From NCBI GenBank assembly GCA_016713445.1, contig JADJPB010000017.1, forward strand, positions 46,617 through 110,616: a stretch of 64,000 nt of DNA, in the 5' to 3' direction. Shown piece after piece: positions 29,274 to 37,485 of the stretch. A model generated the notes under the pieces. The model was not told the origin of the DNA, did not search any database, and worked only from the letters and a program-made list of their open reading frames with translations. This DNA is from Bacteroidota bacterium (GTDB lineage: Bacteria > Bacteroidota > Bacteroidia > AKYH767-A > OLB10). The first letter of the stretch is position 1, and each line of letters begins with the position of its first letter. The translations under genes were made by a program, and so were the position numbers.

Positions 29274-29307
29274 ATTGTTTATATATTTGCTTAAAAATAT
29301 AAACAAT
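29274..29307. promoter_or_regulatory. Operator candidate: 11-base perfect dyad upstream of crtI
   Basis: ATTGTTTATAT (29274-29284) is the exact reverse complement of ATATAAACAAT (29297-29307), with a 12-base spacer. It fills the 45-base gap between the MerR/B12-type regulator gene and crtI and ends two bases before the crtI ATG. MerR-family proteins bind such dyads as dimers, so this is a good candidate target of the adjacent regulator. Confidence 0.65.
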
Positions 29308-29316
29308 TATTTGCAT

Positions 29317-30198
29317 TTAAAGTTTTAAAATAAAATCATCAATTGTCTGCACCCATTCAATTCGATGGTCGAAATGTAATTCAGAAATGAGCCGGTGATT
29401 ACCAGCAATCATGATTCTGCAATTTTTGAATTTGAAAATCAATGAATTGATATACTCTTGAGCTTTTTCTGGTAGGTCATAATGCACTAAAAAGACATAA
29501 ATGTGTGTTGCTCGAACTCCTTCAGCAGTAGAATTTAATGACTCTAATGGCATATTGCTCCCCATATAAATGGAGTTTTTTCCAGCTTTCAAAAGCAGGT
29601 AATGAGAAAAAAGGAGTCCGATTTCATGAAATTCACCTTCTGGTAAGCAAAGTATCCAAGTAGCTTCTGAGCTTTTAATAAGTGGTAATCCATCTATTGC
29701 AGCGTATATTTTTTGGAGAATCAAATTACTAATAAAGTGCTCTTGACTGGGTAACATTCGTTCGCCTGCCCATAGGATTCCTACTCGATTTAAAAATGGA
29801 ATGATAACGATACGATATAAGGTGACGAAATCAAAACGCTTAGCTGCTTGTTTGTAGATTCGATCAAATGTAATGGCGTCGAGATTAATTCCAGCTGCCG
29901 TTAAAAGTAAAATATATTTCGAAGCATCGGCATTATCAGTTAAAAAAGTATCAAATTTTTCTATTATTTTTTGGGAGAGTTCATCATCACTCAACAGACA
30001 AATTTTAGCAACCTGTGTTCCACCTTCAATTAAACTTACAATATTTAAAAGTCTTTTTAATTGATGACCGTCGTAATATCTTGTATTTCCTTGCGATCTA
30101 CTTGGTCGAAGTGCATTGTATCTTTTCTCCCAAATGCGTATCGTATGCGCTTTGATTCCTGAAAATTGTTCAAGTTGAGAGATGGTAAATGAATTCAT
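29317..30198 (-). CDS. MerR-family regulator with B12-binding domain (CarH/LitR-like)
   Basis: A 293-residue protein. Residues 1-70 are a MerR winged helix (FTISQLEQFSGIKAHTIRIWEKRYNALRPSRSQGNTRYY). The rest resembles the cobalamin-binding half of CarH: the cap has Trp143 with Glu-His at 153-154 (WAGERMLPSQEHF), the exact W-x9-EH spacing, and GEFHEIGL places His191 where the cobalt ligand is expected. CarH-type proteins use adenosylcobalamin to sense light and repress carotenoid genes in the dark. It sits directly upstream of crtI in the same direction, the usual genomic setting. Light sensing itself is an inference. Confidence 0.88.
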   Translation of the reverse strand: MNSFTISQLEQFSGIKAHTIRIWEKRYNALRPSRSQGNTRYYDGHQLKRLLNIVSLIEGGTQVAKICLLSDDELSQKIIEKFDTFLTDNADASKYILLLTAAGINLDAITFDRIYKQAAKRFDFVTLYRIVIIPFLNRVGILWAGERMLPSQEHFISNLILQKIYAAIDGLPLIKSSEATWILCLPEGEFHEIGLLFSHYLLLKAGKNSIYMGSNMPLESLNSTAEGVRATHIYVFLVHYDLPEKAQEYINSLIFKFKNCRIMIAGNHRLISELHFDHRIEWVQTIDDFILKL

Positions 30199-30208
30199 TT
30201 TATTCCTG

Positions 30209-30225
30209 AAACAAATATATTGTTT
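30209..30225. promoter_or_regulatory. Second dyad, upstream of the regulator gene
   Basis: AAACAA (30209-30214) and TTGTTT (30220-30225) form a perfect dyad around ATATA, eleven bases upstream of the regulator ATG. The half-site TTGTTT also occurs in the dyad before crtI. On the minus strand it contains TATATTTG, which matches the Bacteroidota -7 pattern TAnnTTTG, though I see no good -33 TTG at the usual spacing. Autoregulation is plausible. Confidence 0.45.
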
Positions 30226-30274
30226 TTATTGGGAGAATAAATGGAGATTCAACAATAATCTATAGCTTTTATTT

Positions 30275-30880
30275 TTATCGCAAGGATGTGAAGGCCTCAA
30301 AATAACTGGATAATTTTTCTTCAATTCCCTTTGACGAGGGCACTAGACCTTTGTACTTTTTTGGTACAGCTTTGTCAAAATTAGTTTGATTATGTAAAAA
30401 TTTCTCATAACTTTTGTTTTCCATTTGATAGATAAGTACATTTATTGTCCACCCAAATTTCTTGGTCATTTTTATATAAAACTCCTGCTCTAAATCGTTT
30501 TTGCACGTACTCAAAATCACCAGATAATGGCTCCAACTAATTTCTTCAACTCATGGTTGGAGTTTTAGATTATCCTTGTATTCAATGTATAATTGTCTCA
30601 TGTACCAAAGGTTTTGGACTGAGTAACCATGGACGCCGCGGAATTCATTTTGCAAGACTTTTGATAATGTTTCATCAATAGATTTTCCTCATCCTTGCCG
30701 TTGTTGCTTTTCAACAATGCTTTGGCCTATTTCTCAATACAATTTCAACAGACTTTTGTTCACCTGTATCATGGCCTCGTATTGAGCCTGATGTATTTTT
30801 TCTTTTATCTCAAATAAAAATGCTTTGTATGGATCTATTTTAATTTTGCTCAATGTAATTTTACTATTATTTAAAGCAGG
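30275..30880 (-). pseudogene. YhcG/DUF1016-type nuclease remnant (N-terminal part)
   Basis: One reading frame carries the N-terminal domain of the YhcG (DUF1016) family: PYKAFLFEIKEKIHQAQYEA, QNEFRGVHGYSVQNLWYMRQ, ISWSHYLVILSTCKNDLEQE and NQTNFDKAVPKKYK are family-like. It is cut by three TGA codons, two of them where relatives have Trp (LYW-EIG and QGW-GKS), the third after KLQP. The frame departs from the family after VPKKYK, and the PD-(D/E)XK nuclease domain that should follow is absent. So the remaining gene is a decayed fragment. It has no clear start. Confidence 0.75.
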
Positions 30881-30971
30881 CCTGAGGATCTTCTGAAAAA
30901 GATTTTTGGAAAAACCAATGACGTTGAAAGCGTTGAATAAAATGGTGTTGAAAAGGATTTTGGTTGACGCG

Positions 30972-31838
30972 TCATTTCCTGTATTCGTAGAAGATCCCCA
31001 GTAACACTTCCTGCTTGTACTGTAATTTTAAGGTTTGCTCGGGGAGATAAGTAACTGATGTATCGAAACGTAGTTGAACGTATTTGAAGAAACGAAAACA
31101 AAGTCGATTATTAATATCGAACTGTATTTGTTGTGCAGTAATAGCATTGAAGAAGAGTTGAGAGCGATGTTGTAACAAAATAAAATCTTTGTAGAAGTAT
31201 TCGTCGATAGTTAGATAGGCACTGAATCCATAACGCGAATAAATATGACTGTGCTTTGCTTTTAATAATGGTCGCTCTTTGAAGGCGATGGAAGTGCTTT
31301 GTTCGGGTTGTATATTGATTTGAAAAGTAGCAGGTGCTAAGAGTAGGTTACTGTTTTCTAAAAAGTCGAAGGCGAAACTATAACCCATAGAAATTGCTGC
31401 GGGATTCATGAAGCCACCTTTCCATGTTTTTTGCTCTGAGGTTTGTTGCCAGGTATTCATCCATTGCGATTGCAATTGGAAGAAATAAGTGTGTGTTATT
31501 CTTTTCGATCTTTTTTCCATCCATCGTAAATGTATTTTGAAAGCATCAGAGGACTTTATCCATGAAGAGTCTATGAAACTAGTATATCCTAATTGCGTTT
31601 GCACAAAATGATCGTGACTCCAGCAAGAAACTTTTGTTTTTCGAAAACGTGCTTCGCTATATACTTTGACATGAATGTAGTTTTGAGTTTCATTCCACCA
31701 CGTTTTTTCGCTTGTATAACTCGAACTTAAATCAGCTCGAACTACAGTCTTTTTTGTCAAAACCGAATCTCCATTCGCAATTACAAATTTTGAATCGAGC
31801 AGTAGTAGAATGATAAGTATTATATAACGCGGAAGCAT
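30972..31838 (-). CDS. Exported protein, putative outer-membrane beta-barrel
   Basis: A 288-residue protein with a signal peptide (RYIILIILLLLDSKFVIANG). The mature part alternates polar and aromatic residues in ~10-residue strands (ITHTYFFQLQSQWMNTWQQ, YGFSAYLTIDEYFYKDFILL, YVQLRFDTSVTYLP) and ends in VLLGIFYEYRK, consistent with a small outer-membrane barrel. WKGGFMNPAAISMGYSFAFDF gives a DUF3078-like flavour, but I cannot assign the family. It borders the YhcG remnant and the repeat region. Confidence 0.6.
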   Translation of the reverse strand: MLPRYIILIILLLLDSKFVIANGDSVLTKKTVVRADLSSSYTSEKTWWNETQNYIHVKVYSEARFRKTKVSCWSHDHFVQTQLGYTSFIDSSWIKSSDAFKIHLRWMEKRSKRITHTYFFQLQSQWMNTWQQTSEQKTWKGGFMNPAAISMGYSFAFDFLENSNLLLAPATFQINIQPEQSTSIAFKERPLLKAKHSHIYSRYGFSAYLTIDEYFYKDFILLQHRSQLFFNAITAQQIQFDINNRLCFRFFKYVQLRFDTSVTYLPEQTLKLQYKQEVLLGIFYEYRK

Positions 31839-31966
31839 ATACTAATTTTTTAGGCAATAGATTTTCAAGCCACAAGTGCAGCAATTTTTTTAATATGAAT
31901 GTGCGTTGGGATGCCTGAAAATTTCAGGTCATTACCATTGAATAATGTACTTAGGGAATTTTTAAG

Positions 31967-32160
31967 TTGCGACGATATTCATGTTGCTTTATTTGTTTGC
32001 CGTTCCGAAGGGTTTCGTTGTCCAGGCTAAAAACCAAATGCACAATTTTAATTTTTCGCTAAAGTCGCTTGCTTTACTTTTACGAATGTAGATGGATTTA
32101 TTATCGCATCTTAATTTTTCTTTTCCATTTGTTAACAGGAGAATGTTAAAAGTAAATAAG
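31967..32160. repeat. Left copy of a ~190-bp direct duplication bracketing the transposase module
   Basis: This segment is similar, in the same orientation, to 35236-35425. Shared blocks include GTTGCGACGATAT, TTGCTTTATTTGTTTGCCGT, GAAGGGTTTCGTTGTCC, ACTTTTACGAATGTAGAT and CATTTGTTAACA. On the minus strand both copies encode a fragment close to DNETLRNGKQIKQ ... YRRNLK, the tail of an unrecognised protein that is frameshifted in both copies. It is a degenerate, non-functional coding remnant. Confidence 0.7.
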
Positions 32161-32245
32161 ATAAGTTGAGCTAGATTTTCTTTTCCTTTTATATCATTTT
32201 GTTCCATGAAAAGTTTGAACAAATTCATTTCGTTTACCAAAGGGC

Positions 32246-34365
32246 TTAGCTCTGTAATCTTCGTAACAAAGAGACATAACACCAAAGTCAAAAGGGGCGT
32301 AGCCCTGTAATCATAGTAATACGGAATAACATCAAAGCGCCAAAGGGGCGTAGCCCTGTAATCATAGTAATACGGAATAACATCAAAGCGCCAAAGGGGC
32401 GTAGCCCTGAAATCTTCGTAACCGACATATCATCAAAGCGTCAAGGGGCGTAGCCCTGTAATCATAGTAATACGGAATAACATCAAAGCGCCAAAGGGGC
32501 GTAGCCCTGAAATCTTCGTAACCGACATATCATCAAAGCGTCAAGGGGCGTAGCCCTGTAATCATAGTAATACGGAATAACATCAAAGCGCCAAAGGGGC
32601 GTAGCCCTGTAATCTTCGTAAAACAAATGAGAAGAAGGGGCGTAGCCCTGTAATCTACGTAATAACGGAATAACATCAAAGCCCCCAGGGGCGTAGCCCT
32701 GTAATCATAGTAATACGGAATAACATCAAAGCGCCAAAGGGGCGTAGCCCTGAAATCTTCGTAACCGACATATCATCAAAGCGTCAAGGGGCGTAGCCCT
32801 GTAATCATAGTAATACGCAATAACATCAAAGCGCCAAAGGGGCGTAGCCCTGAAATCTTCGTAACCGACATATCATCATAGCGTCAAGGGGCGTAGCCCT
32901 GTAATCTTCGTAACAAAGAGACATAACACCAAAACGTCAAGGGGCGTAGCCCTGTAATCTTCGTAACAAAGAGACATAACATCAAAACGTCAAGGGGCGT
33001 AGCCCTGTAATCATAGTAATACGCAATAACATCAAAACGTCAAGGGGCTTAGCCCTGTAATCATAGTAATACGGAATAACATCAAAGCGTCAAGGGGCGT
33101 AGCCCTGTAATCATAGTAATACGGAATAACATCAAAGCGCCAAAGGGGCGTAGCCCTGTAATCTTCGTAACAAAGAGACATTACATCAAAGCGTCAAGGG
33201 GCGTAGCCCTGTAATCATAGTAATACGGAATAACATCAAACGTCAAGGGGCGTAGCCCTGTAATCATAGTAATACGGAATAACATCAAAGCCCAAAGGGG
33301 CGTAGCCCTGTAATCTTCGTAACAAAGAGACATAACACCAAAACGTCAAGGGGCGTAGCCCTGTAATCTTCGTAACAAAGAGACATAACATCAAAACGTC
33401 AAGGGGCGTAGCCCTGTAATCATAGTAATACGCAATAACATCAAAACGTCAAGGGGCGTAGCCCTGTAATCATAGTAATACGGAATAACATCAAAGCGCC
33501 AAAGGGGCTTAGCCCTGTAATCTTCGTAACAAAGAGACATAACATCAAAGCGTCAAGGGGCGTAGCCCTGTAATCTTCGTAACAAAGAGACATAACATCA
33601 AAACGTCAAGGGGCGTAGCCCTGTAATCATAGTAATACGCAATAACATCAAAACGTCAAGGGGCGTAGCCCTGTAATCATAGTAATACGGAATAACATCA
33701 AAGCGCCAAAGGGGCGTAGCCCTGAAATCTTCGTAACCGACATATCATCATAGCGTCAAGGGGCGTAGCCCTGTAATCATAGTAATACGGAATAACACCA
33801 AAGCCAAAAGGGGCGTAGCCCTGAAATCTTCGTAACCGACATATCATCATAGCGCAAGGGGCGTAGCCCTGTAATCTTCGTAACAAAGAGACATAACATC
33901 AAAGCGCCAAAGGGGCGTAGCCCTGAAATCTTCGTAACCGACATATCATCATAGCGTCAAGGGGCGTAGCCCTGTAATCTTCGTAACAAAGAGACATTAC
34001 ATCATAGCGTCAAGGGGCGTAGCCCTGTAATCATAGTAATACGGAATAACATCAAAGCGCCAAAGGGGCGTAGCCCTGTAATCTTCGTAAAACAAATGAG
34101 AAGAAGGGGCGTAGCCCTGTAATCTTCGTAACAAAGAGACATAACACCAAAGCCAAAAGGGGCGTAGCCCTGAAATCTTCGTAACTGACATATCATCATA
34201 GCGTCAAGGGGCGTAGCCCTGTAATCTTCGTAACAAAGAGACATAACATCAAAGCGCCAAAGGGGCGTAGCCCTGAAATCTTCGTAACCGACATATCATC
34301 ATAGCGTCAAGGGGCGTAGCCCTGTAATCTTCATAACCGAAATATCATTATACCCAAAGGGCGAA
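32246..34365. repeat. Array of about 42 REP-like units, 49-53 bases each
   Basis: The core GGGGCGTAGCCCTGTAAT recurs about 42 times in one orientation, with a GGGC-GTA-GCCC mini-hairpin inside. Between cores lie 31-35-base spacers of three related classes. Class A (CATAGTAATACGGAATAAC) gives a 51-base period, class B (CTTCGTAACCGACATATC) a 49-base period and class C (CTTCGTAACAAAGAGACAT) a 53-base period. Most spacers end in a form of CATCAAAGCGTCAA. Two units (near 32600 and 34070) are shortened to about 42 bases. Small frames inside the array are artefacts of periodicity. Class order is mixed, with local A-B alternation. Confidence 0.93.
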
Positions 34366-34380
34366 TCCCCTTTAAACACC

Positions 34381-34842
34381 TTAATCATACCACTCAAATA
34401 AATATTTTATGTCATAATCTACATTAAATTTTTCAAGAAGCTGCAAATATTCTTCTTTAAATGTTTGTTTTTTATGATGCACAGGTTGATTCAAAATATA
34501 TTTCACAACCCTATCAATATGCGATTTGGAATATGTAAACGCACCAAATCCATCTTGCCATTCAAATTTTCCAATTATATATTTTTTTTCGTTCAACCAT
34601 CCTGAAGATCCCGATTTAACCTGTTCCATTAATTTAGATGGCGCAATGGTTGGATGCATACCAATAAAAATATGAGTATGGTCGGGATTGCAATAAATAG
34701 CATATATTTTACATTTGTGGTTGTTTACTACACCACATATAAATTTTTCCAGTTCATCTCGAAAAGATTCTTTAATGAGATTTTTTCTGCCTTTTACCGA
34801 AAAAACGAACTGAATGTATAATTGTGTATAGGTATTTGCCAT
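34381..34842 (-). CDS. tnpA: IS200-type Y1 HUH transposase, repeat-associated
   Basis: A 153-residue single-domain Y1 transposase. The metal-binding HUH region is NPDHTHIFIGMHP (His-x-His at residues ~54-56) and the catalytic Tyr is in KYILNQPVHHKK (~residue 115), with WLNEKKYIIGKFEWQDGFGA between. These enzymes cut and join single-stranded DNA at hairpins. No partner TnpB and no other transposon gene is present. The ORF is flanked by repeat arrays in opposite orientations, and a repeat core lies eight bases before its ATG. It resembles repeat-associated (RAYT) transposases in setting, but in length and sequence looks like the IS200 group common in Bacteroidota. Confidence 0.9.
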   Translation of the reverse strand: MANTYTQLYIQFVFSVKGRKNLIKESFRDELEKFICGVVNNHKCKIYAIYCNPDHTHIFIGMHPTIAPSKLMEQVKSGSSGWLNEKKYIIGKFEWQDGFGAFTYSKSHIDRVVKYILNQPVHHKKQTFKEEYLQLLEKFNVDYDIKYLFEWYD

Positions 34843-34850
34843 GATTTTTT

Positions 34851-35165
34851 ATTACAGGGCTACGCCCCTTTTATGGATTATTTTTTTTGCTAATAAGATT
34901 ACAGGGCTACGCCCCTTTGATGGATTTTTTTTGCTAATAAGATTACAGGGCTACGCCCCTTTTATGGATTATTTTTTTTGCTAATAAGATTACAGGGCTA
35001 CGCCCCTTTGATGGATTTTTTTTTGCTAATAAGATTACAGGGCTGCGCCCCTTTGATGGATTTTTTTTTTGCTAATAAGATTACAGGGCTGCGCCCCTTT
35101 GATGGATTTTTTTTTTGCTAATAAGATTACAGGGCTACGCCCCTTTGATGGATTATTTTTTGCCA
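34851..35165. repeat. Right array: seven inverted REP-like units
   Basis: Seven copies of ATTACAGGGCTACGCCCC, the reverse complement of the left-array core, are spaced at 43-49 bases by an AT-rich spacer (TTTGATGGATTTTTTTTGCT then AATAAG). Two units have GCTGCGCCCC instead of GCTACGCCCC. The spacers differ from those on the left, so only the core is shared between sides. The unit nearest the transposase serves as its 5' leader. Confidence 0.92.
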
Positions 35166-35235
35166 ATGGAAAAAAGGAATTGCATCTGCGATGAATTCTA
35201 GGTGCTACATTTCGAGAAATGAGAGTGGTAATTTG

Positions 35236-35425
35236 AGGTTGCGACGATATACATATTGCTTTATTTGTTTGCCGTTCTGAAGGGTTTCGTTGTCCCGGCC
35301 AAAAACCAAATGCAGGTTGTAATAAATTTTCGCTTTTAAACTAGAATTACTTTTACGAATGTAGATTTATTTATTCGCCTTTTAATTTTATTCGCACTCA
35401 TTTGTTAACACTTCGATGTTAAAAG
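35236..35425. repeat. Right copy of the ~190-bp direct duplication
   Basis: Similar to 31967-32160 in the same orientation. On the minus strand the readable tail is LHLVFGRDNETLQNGKQIKQ followed by YVYRRNLKLPLSFLEM and a stop; an upstream TAA interrupts the frame. Together the copies bracket arrays plus transposase (about 3.2 kb). Confidence 0.7.
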
Positions 35426-35479
35426 CAAAAGAGACCACTTTTTATGTGATCTCTTTCTAATCCATATTTCTATTGTAAA

Positions 35480-37339
35480 TTATCTTAACATCTCATCAAT
35501 CGTTCCAGTAGATACACTGTGGTAACCGGGTCGTGCTTTTGCATAGATAGCTTGCGCTTTCTTTTTACCTTCTGCTGTTTCTGCAAGCGCCGAATATAAA
35601 GGTTTCAAGAATTTTCGACGACCCACCGATGTTAGGAATTTTTCTAATGAGGTATCAGCATCCAAATATTTACTGCGAATTGAAAGTTCTAACCATTGAC
35701 ATAAAATTTCGCTGTTTCCACTTTCAGTAAATTTAAATTGTTCGTCCAATGATTTCATTTTATCTAAGGGTAAGCTATCCGGTAGTGCTCTTAAGAAATA
35801 CACCCAGTGATGTGTAGTCCATCCTTTTGGATTTTCCACCTTCTTTCCTTCTTGAAACGTTTTTACCACAGCATCTACTTTTTCCAGTTCAACAGAATGA
35901 ACTTTCGGGAAATTATCGGGCAAGCCCGGACCATATACCCAAATGTTTTCTCTGATTTTTGTATTGCGAAGTTTACCATCTCCCTGAATTAAATTTTTCT
36001 CTAAATAGTCTAAAAACTCTTCCGTTGTAATACTTTGAAAGGCATGTTCAGCAAAATATTGTTTTAAAAAGTTATCCCATCGTTCACGCCCAACAGCCAT
36101 TTCAATATTAAGCAAGAAGAATCGTCCTTTCTCATAGGCGATATCACTCATTCCATCATCGGGATCTCTTCCTTCTAAATTTAAATACAAATGCGAATCC
36201 GGATTGTCAGGCCCCATTTCAGCAACTGTTTTTTTCAACTCGCCCGCAGATAATACTGTCGCCATGTCCTCAAAATCTTTTCCGTATAGTTTTTCCATGA
36301 TACGCGATTCAAAATAAACAGTGAATCCTTCGTTTAACCAGAAATCATTCCACGTAGCATTGGTTACTAAATTTCCACTCCAACTATGTGCTAATTCATG
36401 AGCAATTAAGGCAACTAAGGAGCGATCACCTGCAATAATCGTAGGTGTGGCAAAAGTGATGCGCGGATTTTCCATACCACCAAAAGGAAAGCTTGGTGGT
36501 AATACTAAAACATCATATCGCCCCCACGCATAAGGTCCATATAATTCTTCCGCAGCTACTACCATCTTCGGTAAATCAACAAATTCATATACGGCTTTAT
36601 CTAATGTAATCGGTTCAGCAAAAATTCCACTCCTTTTATCGTAAGCATGAAAGCGTAAATCACCCACAGATAATGCCATGAGATATGAAGGAATCGCTTG
36701 CGGCATGTTGGATGTGTAGATTCCATGAGGATGTAACGCGGTATCGTTTTCGGCGCTCATTAATGCCATTAATCCAGGAGGACATGTTACTTTTGCCGTA
36801 TACGTAAAGCGAATGCCTGGTGAATCTTGTAATGGAAGCCAAGTGCGTGCTAAAATGGCTTGACTTTGAGTAAACAAGAATGGATGTTTTCCTCCAGCAG
36901 TTTGTTCTGGACTTAGCCATTGTAATGCTGAAGCTGAAGGGCTCGTAGCATACGTAATCTTTACTTTCTTTGTATTGGGTTTAATGTGAACAATCAATTC
37001 GCTACCTAAGAATGGTACTGCCGGCATTAAATCGAATTTCGCGATAGATCCGTCATCTAATAGGATACTGTCTATTTTTAAATCTCTTGAATCAAGATGA
37101 AGCTGCTCAGCTTTTTTTAAGTTGTCAATTTGAAGGGTAGCGGTGCCTCGTAATTGTTTTGCATTAAAATCAACCATTAGTTCTAAATCTAAATGTCGAA
37201 CCACTACTTCTAATGGACGTGCATAGGAGTGAACATCTTTTCTGGACATATTTTCTTCTTTAGTATTTGTTGAATTTGATTTGCAAGATGCTATGCTCAA
37301 TAAAGCAATAATGACTAGGCAGGATTTATTCATAATCAT
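35480..37339 (-). CDS. M1 metallopeptidase, leukotriene A4 hydrolase-like lipoprotein
   Basis: A 619-residue zinc aminopeptidase. The N-terminus MNKSCLVIIALLSIASCKSN is a lipoprotein signal, so the enzyme is probably anchored outside the inner membrane. FGGMENPRITFATPTII is the substrate-binding GxMEN motif and HELAHSWSGNLVTNATWNDF ... EGFTVYFE is the HExxH-x18-E zinc site (about residue 315). The C-terminal helical domain (EILCQWLELSIRSKYLD ... RRKFLKPLYSALAETAEGK) is typical of the LTA4H subgroup. It probably trims peptides for uptake; an epoxide hydrolase role is not expected. Confidence 0.92.
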   Translation of the reverse strand: MIMNKSCLVIIALLSIASCKSNSTNTKEENMSRKDVHSYARPLEVVVRHLDLELMVDFNAKQLRGTATLQIDNLKKAEQLHLDSRDLKIDSILLDDGSIAKFDLMPAVPFLGSELIVHIKPNTKKVKITYATSPSASALQWLSPEQTAGGKHPFLFTQSQAILARTWLPLQDSPGIRFTYTAKVTCPPGLMALMSAENDTALHPHGIYTSNMPQAIPSYLMALSVGDLRFHAYDKRSGIFAEPITLDKAVYEFVDLPKMVVAAEELYGPYAWGRYDVLVLPPSFPFGGMENPRITFATPTIIAGDRSLVALIAHELAHSWSGNLVTNATWNDFWLNEGFTVYFESRIMEKLYGKDFEDMATVLSAGELKKTVAEMGPDNPDSHLYLNLEGRDPDDGMSDIAYEKGRFFLLNIEMAVGRERWDNFLKQYFAEHAFQSITTEEFLDYLEKNLIQGDGKLRNTKIRENIWVYGPGLPDNFPKVHSVELEKVDAVVKTFQEGKKVENPKGWTTHHWVYFLRALPDSLPLDKMKSLDEQFKFTESGNSEILCQWLELSIRSKYLDADTSLEKFLTSVGRRKFLKPLYSALAETAEGKKKAQAIYAKARPGYHSVSTGTIDEMLR

Positions 37340-37485
37340 GCGAAGGTAATGGATCTCTATTAGAAATGGTAATACTTTGGGAAGCGATTCGGAATATTCG
37401 ATGAAGACCTTTAGATGATCTTCAACATCACATTATTCTACGACAATTAAGATATGTTTTGTTCAAATCATGTATTTTTGTTAAG

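Noticed and set aside
31989..32291. A 100-residue minus-strand protein
   Set aside because: It runs from the first repeat units through the left copy of the duplicated remnant; the protein-like frame of that remnant is a different one.
33698..34244. Small proteins with YDYRATPL-type repeats on the minus strand
   Set aside because: They are translations of the repeat units; 51-base units keep the frame open by periodicity. No start signals or conservation.
32246..34365. CRISPR array
   Set aside because: The spacers between cores are not unique but fall into three recurrent classes, the core is only 18 bases with an internal hairpin, and no cas gene is nearby.
34381..34842. Complete IS605-type transposon with TnpB
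   Set aside because: No TnpB-like gene lies on either side; only the Y1 transposase is present.
30275..35425. Prophage or defence island
   Set aside because: Apart from the YhcG-type remnant there are no phage structural, integrase or defence effector genes.
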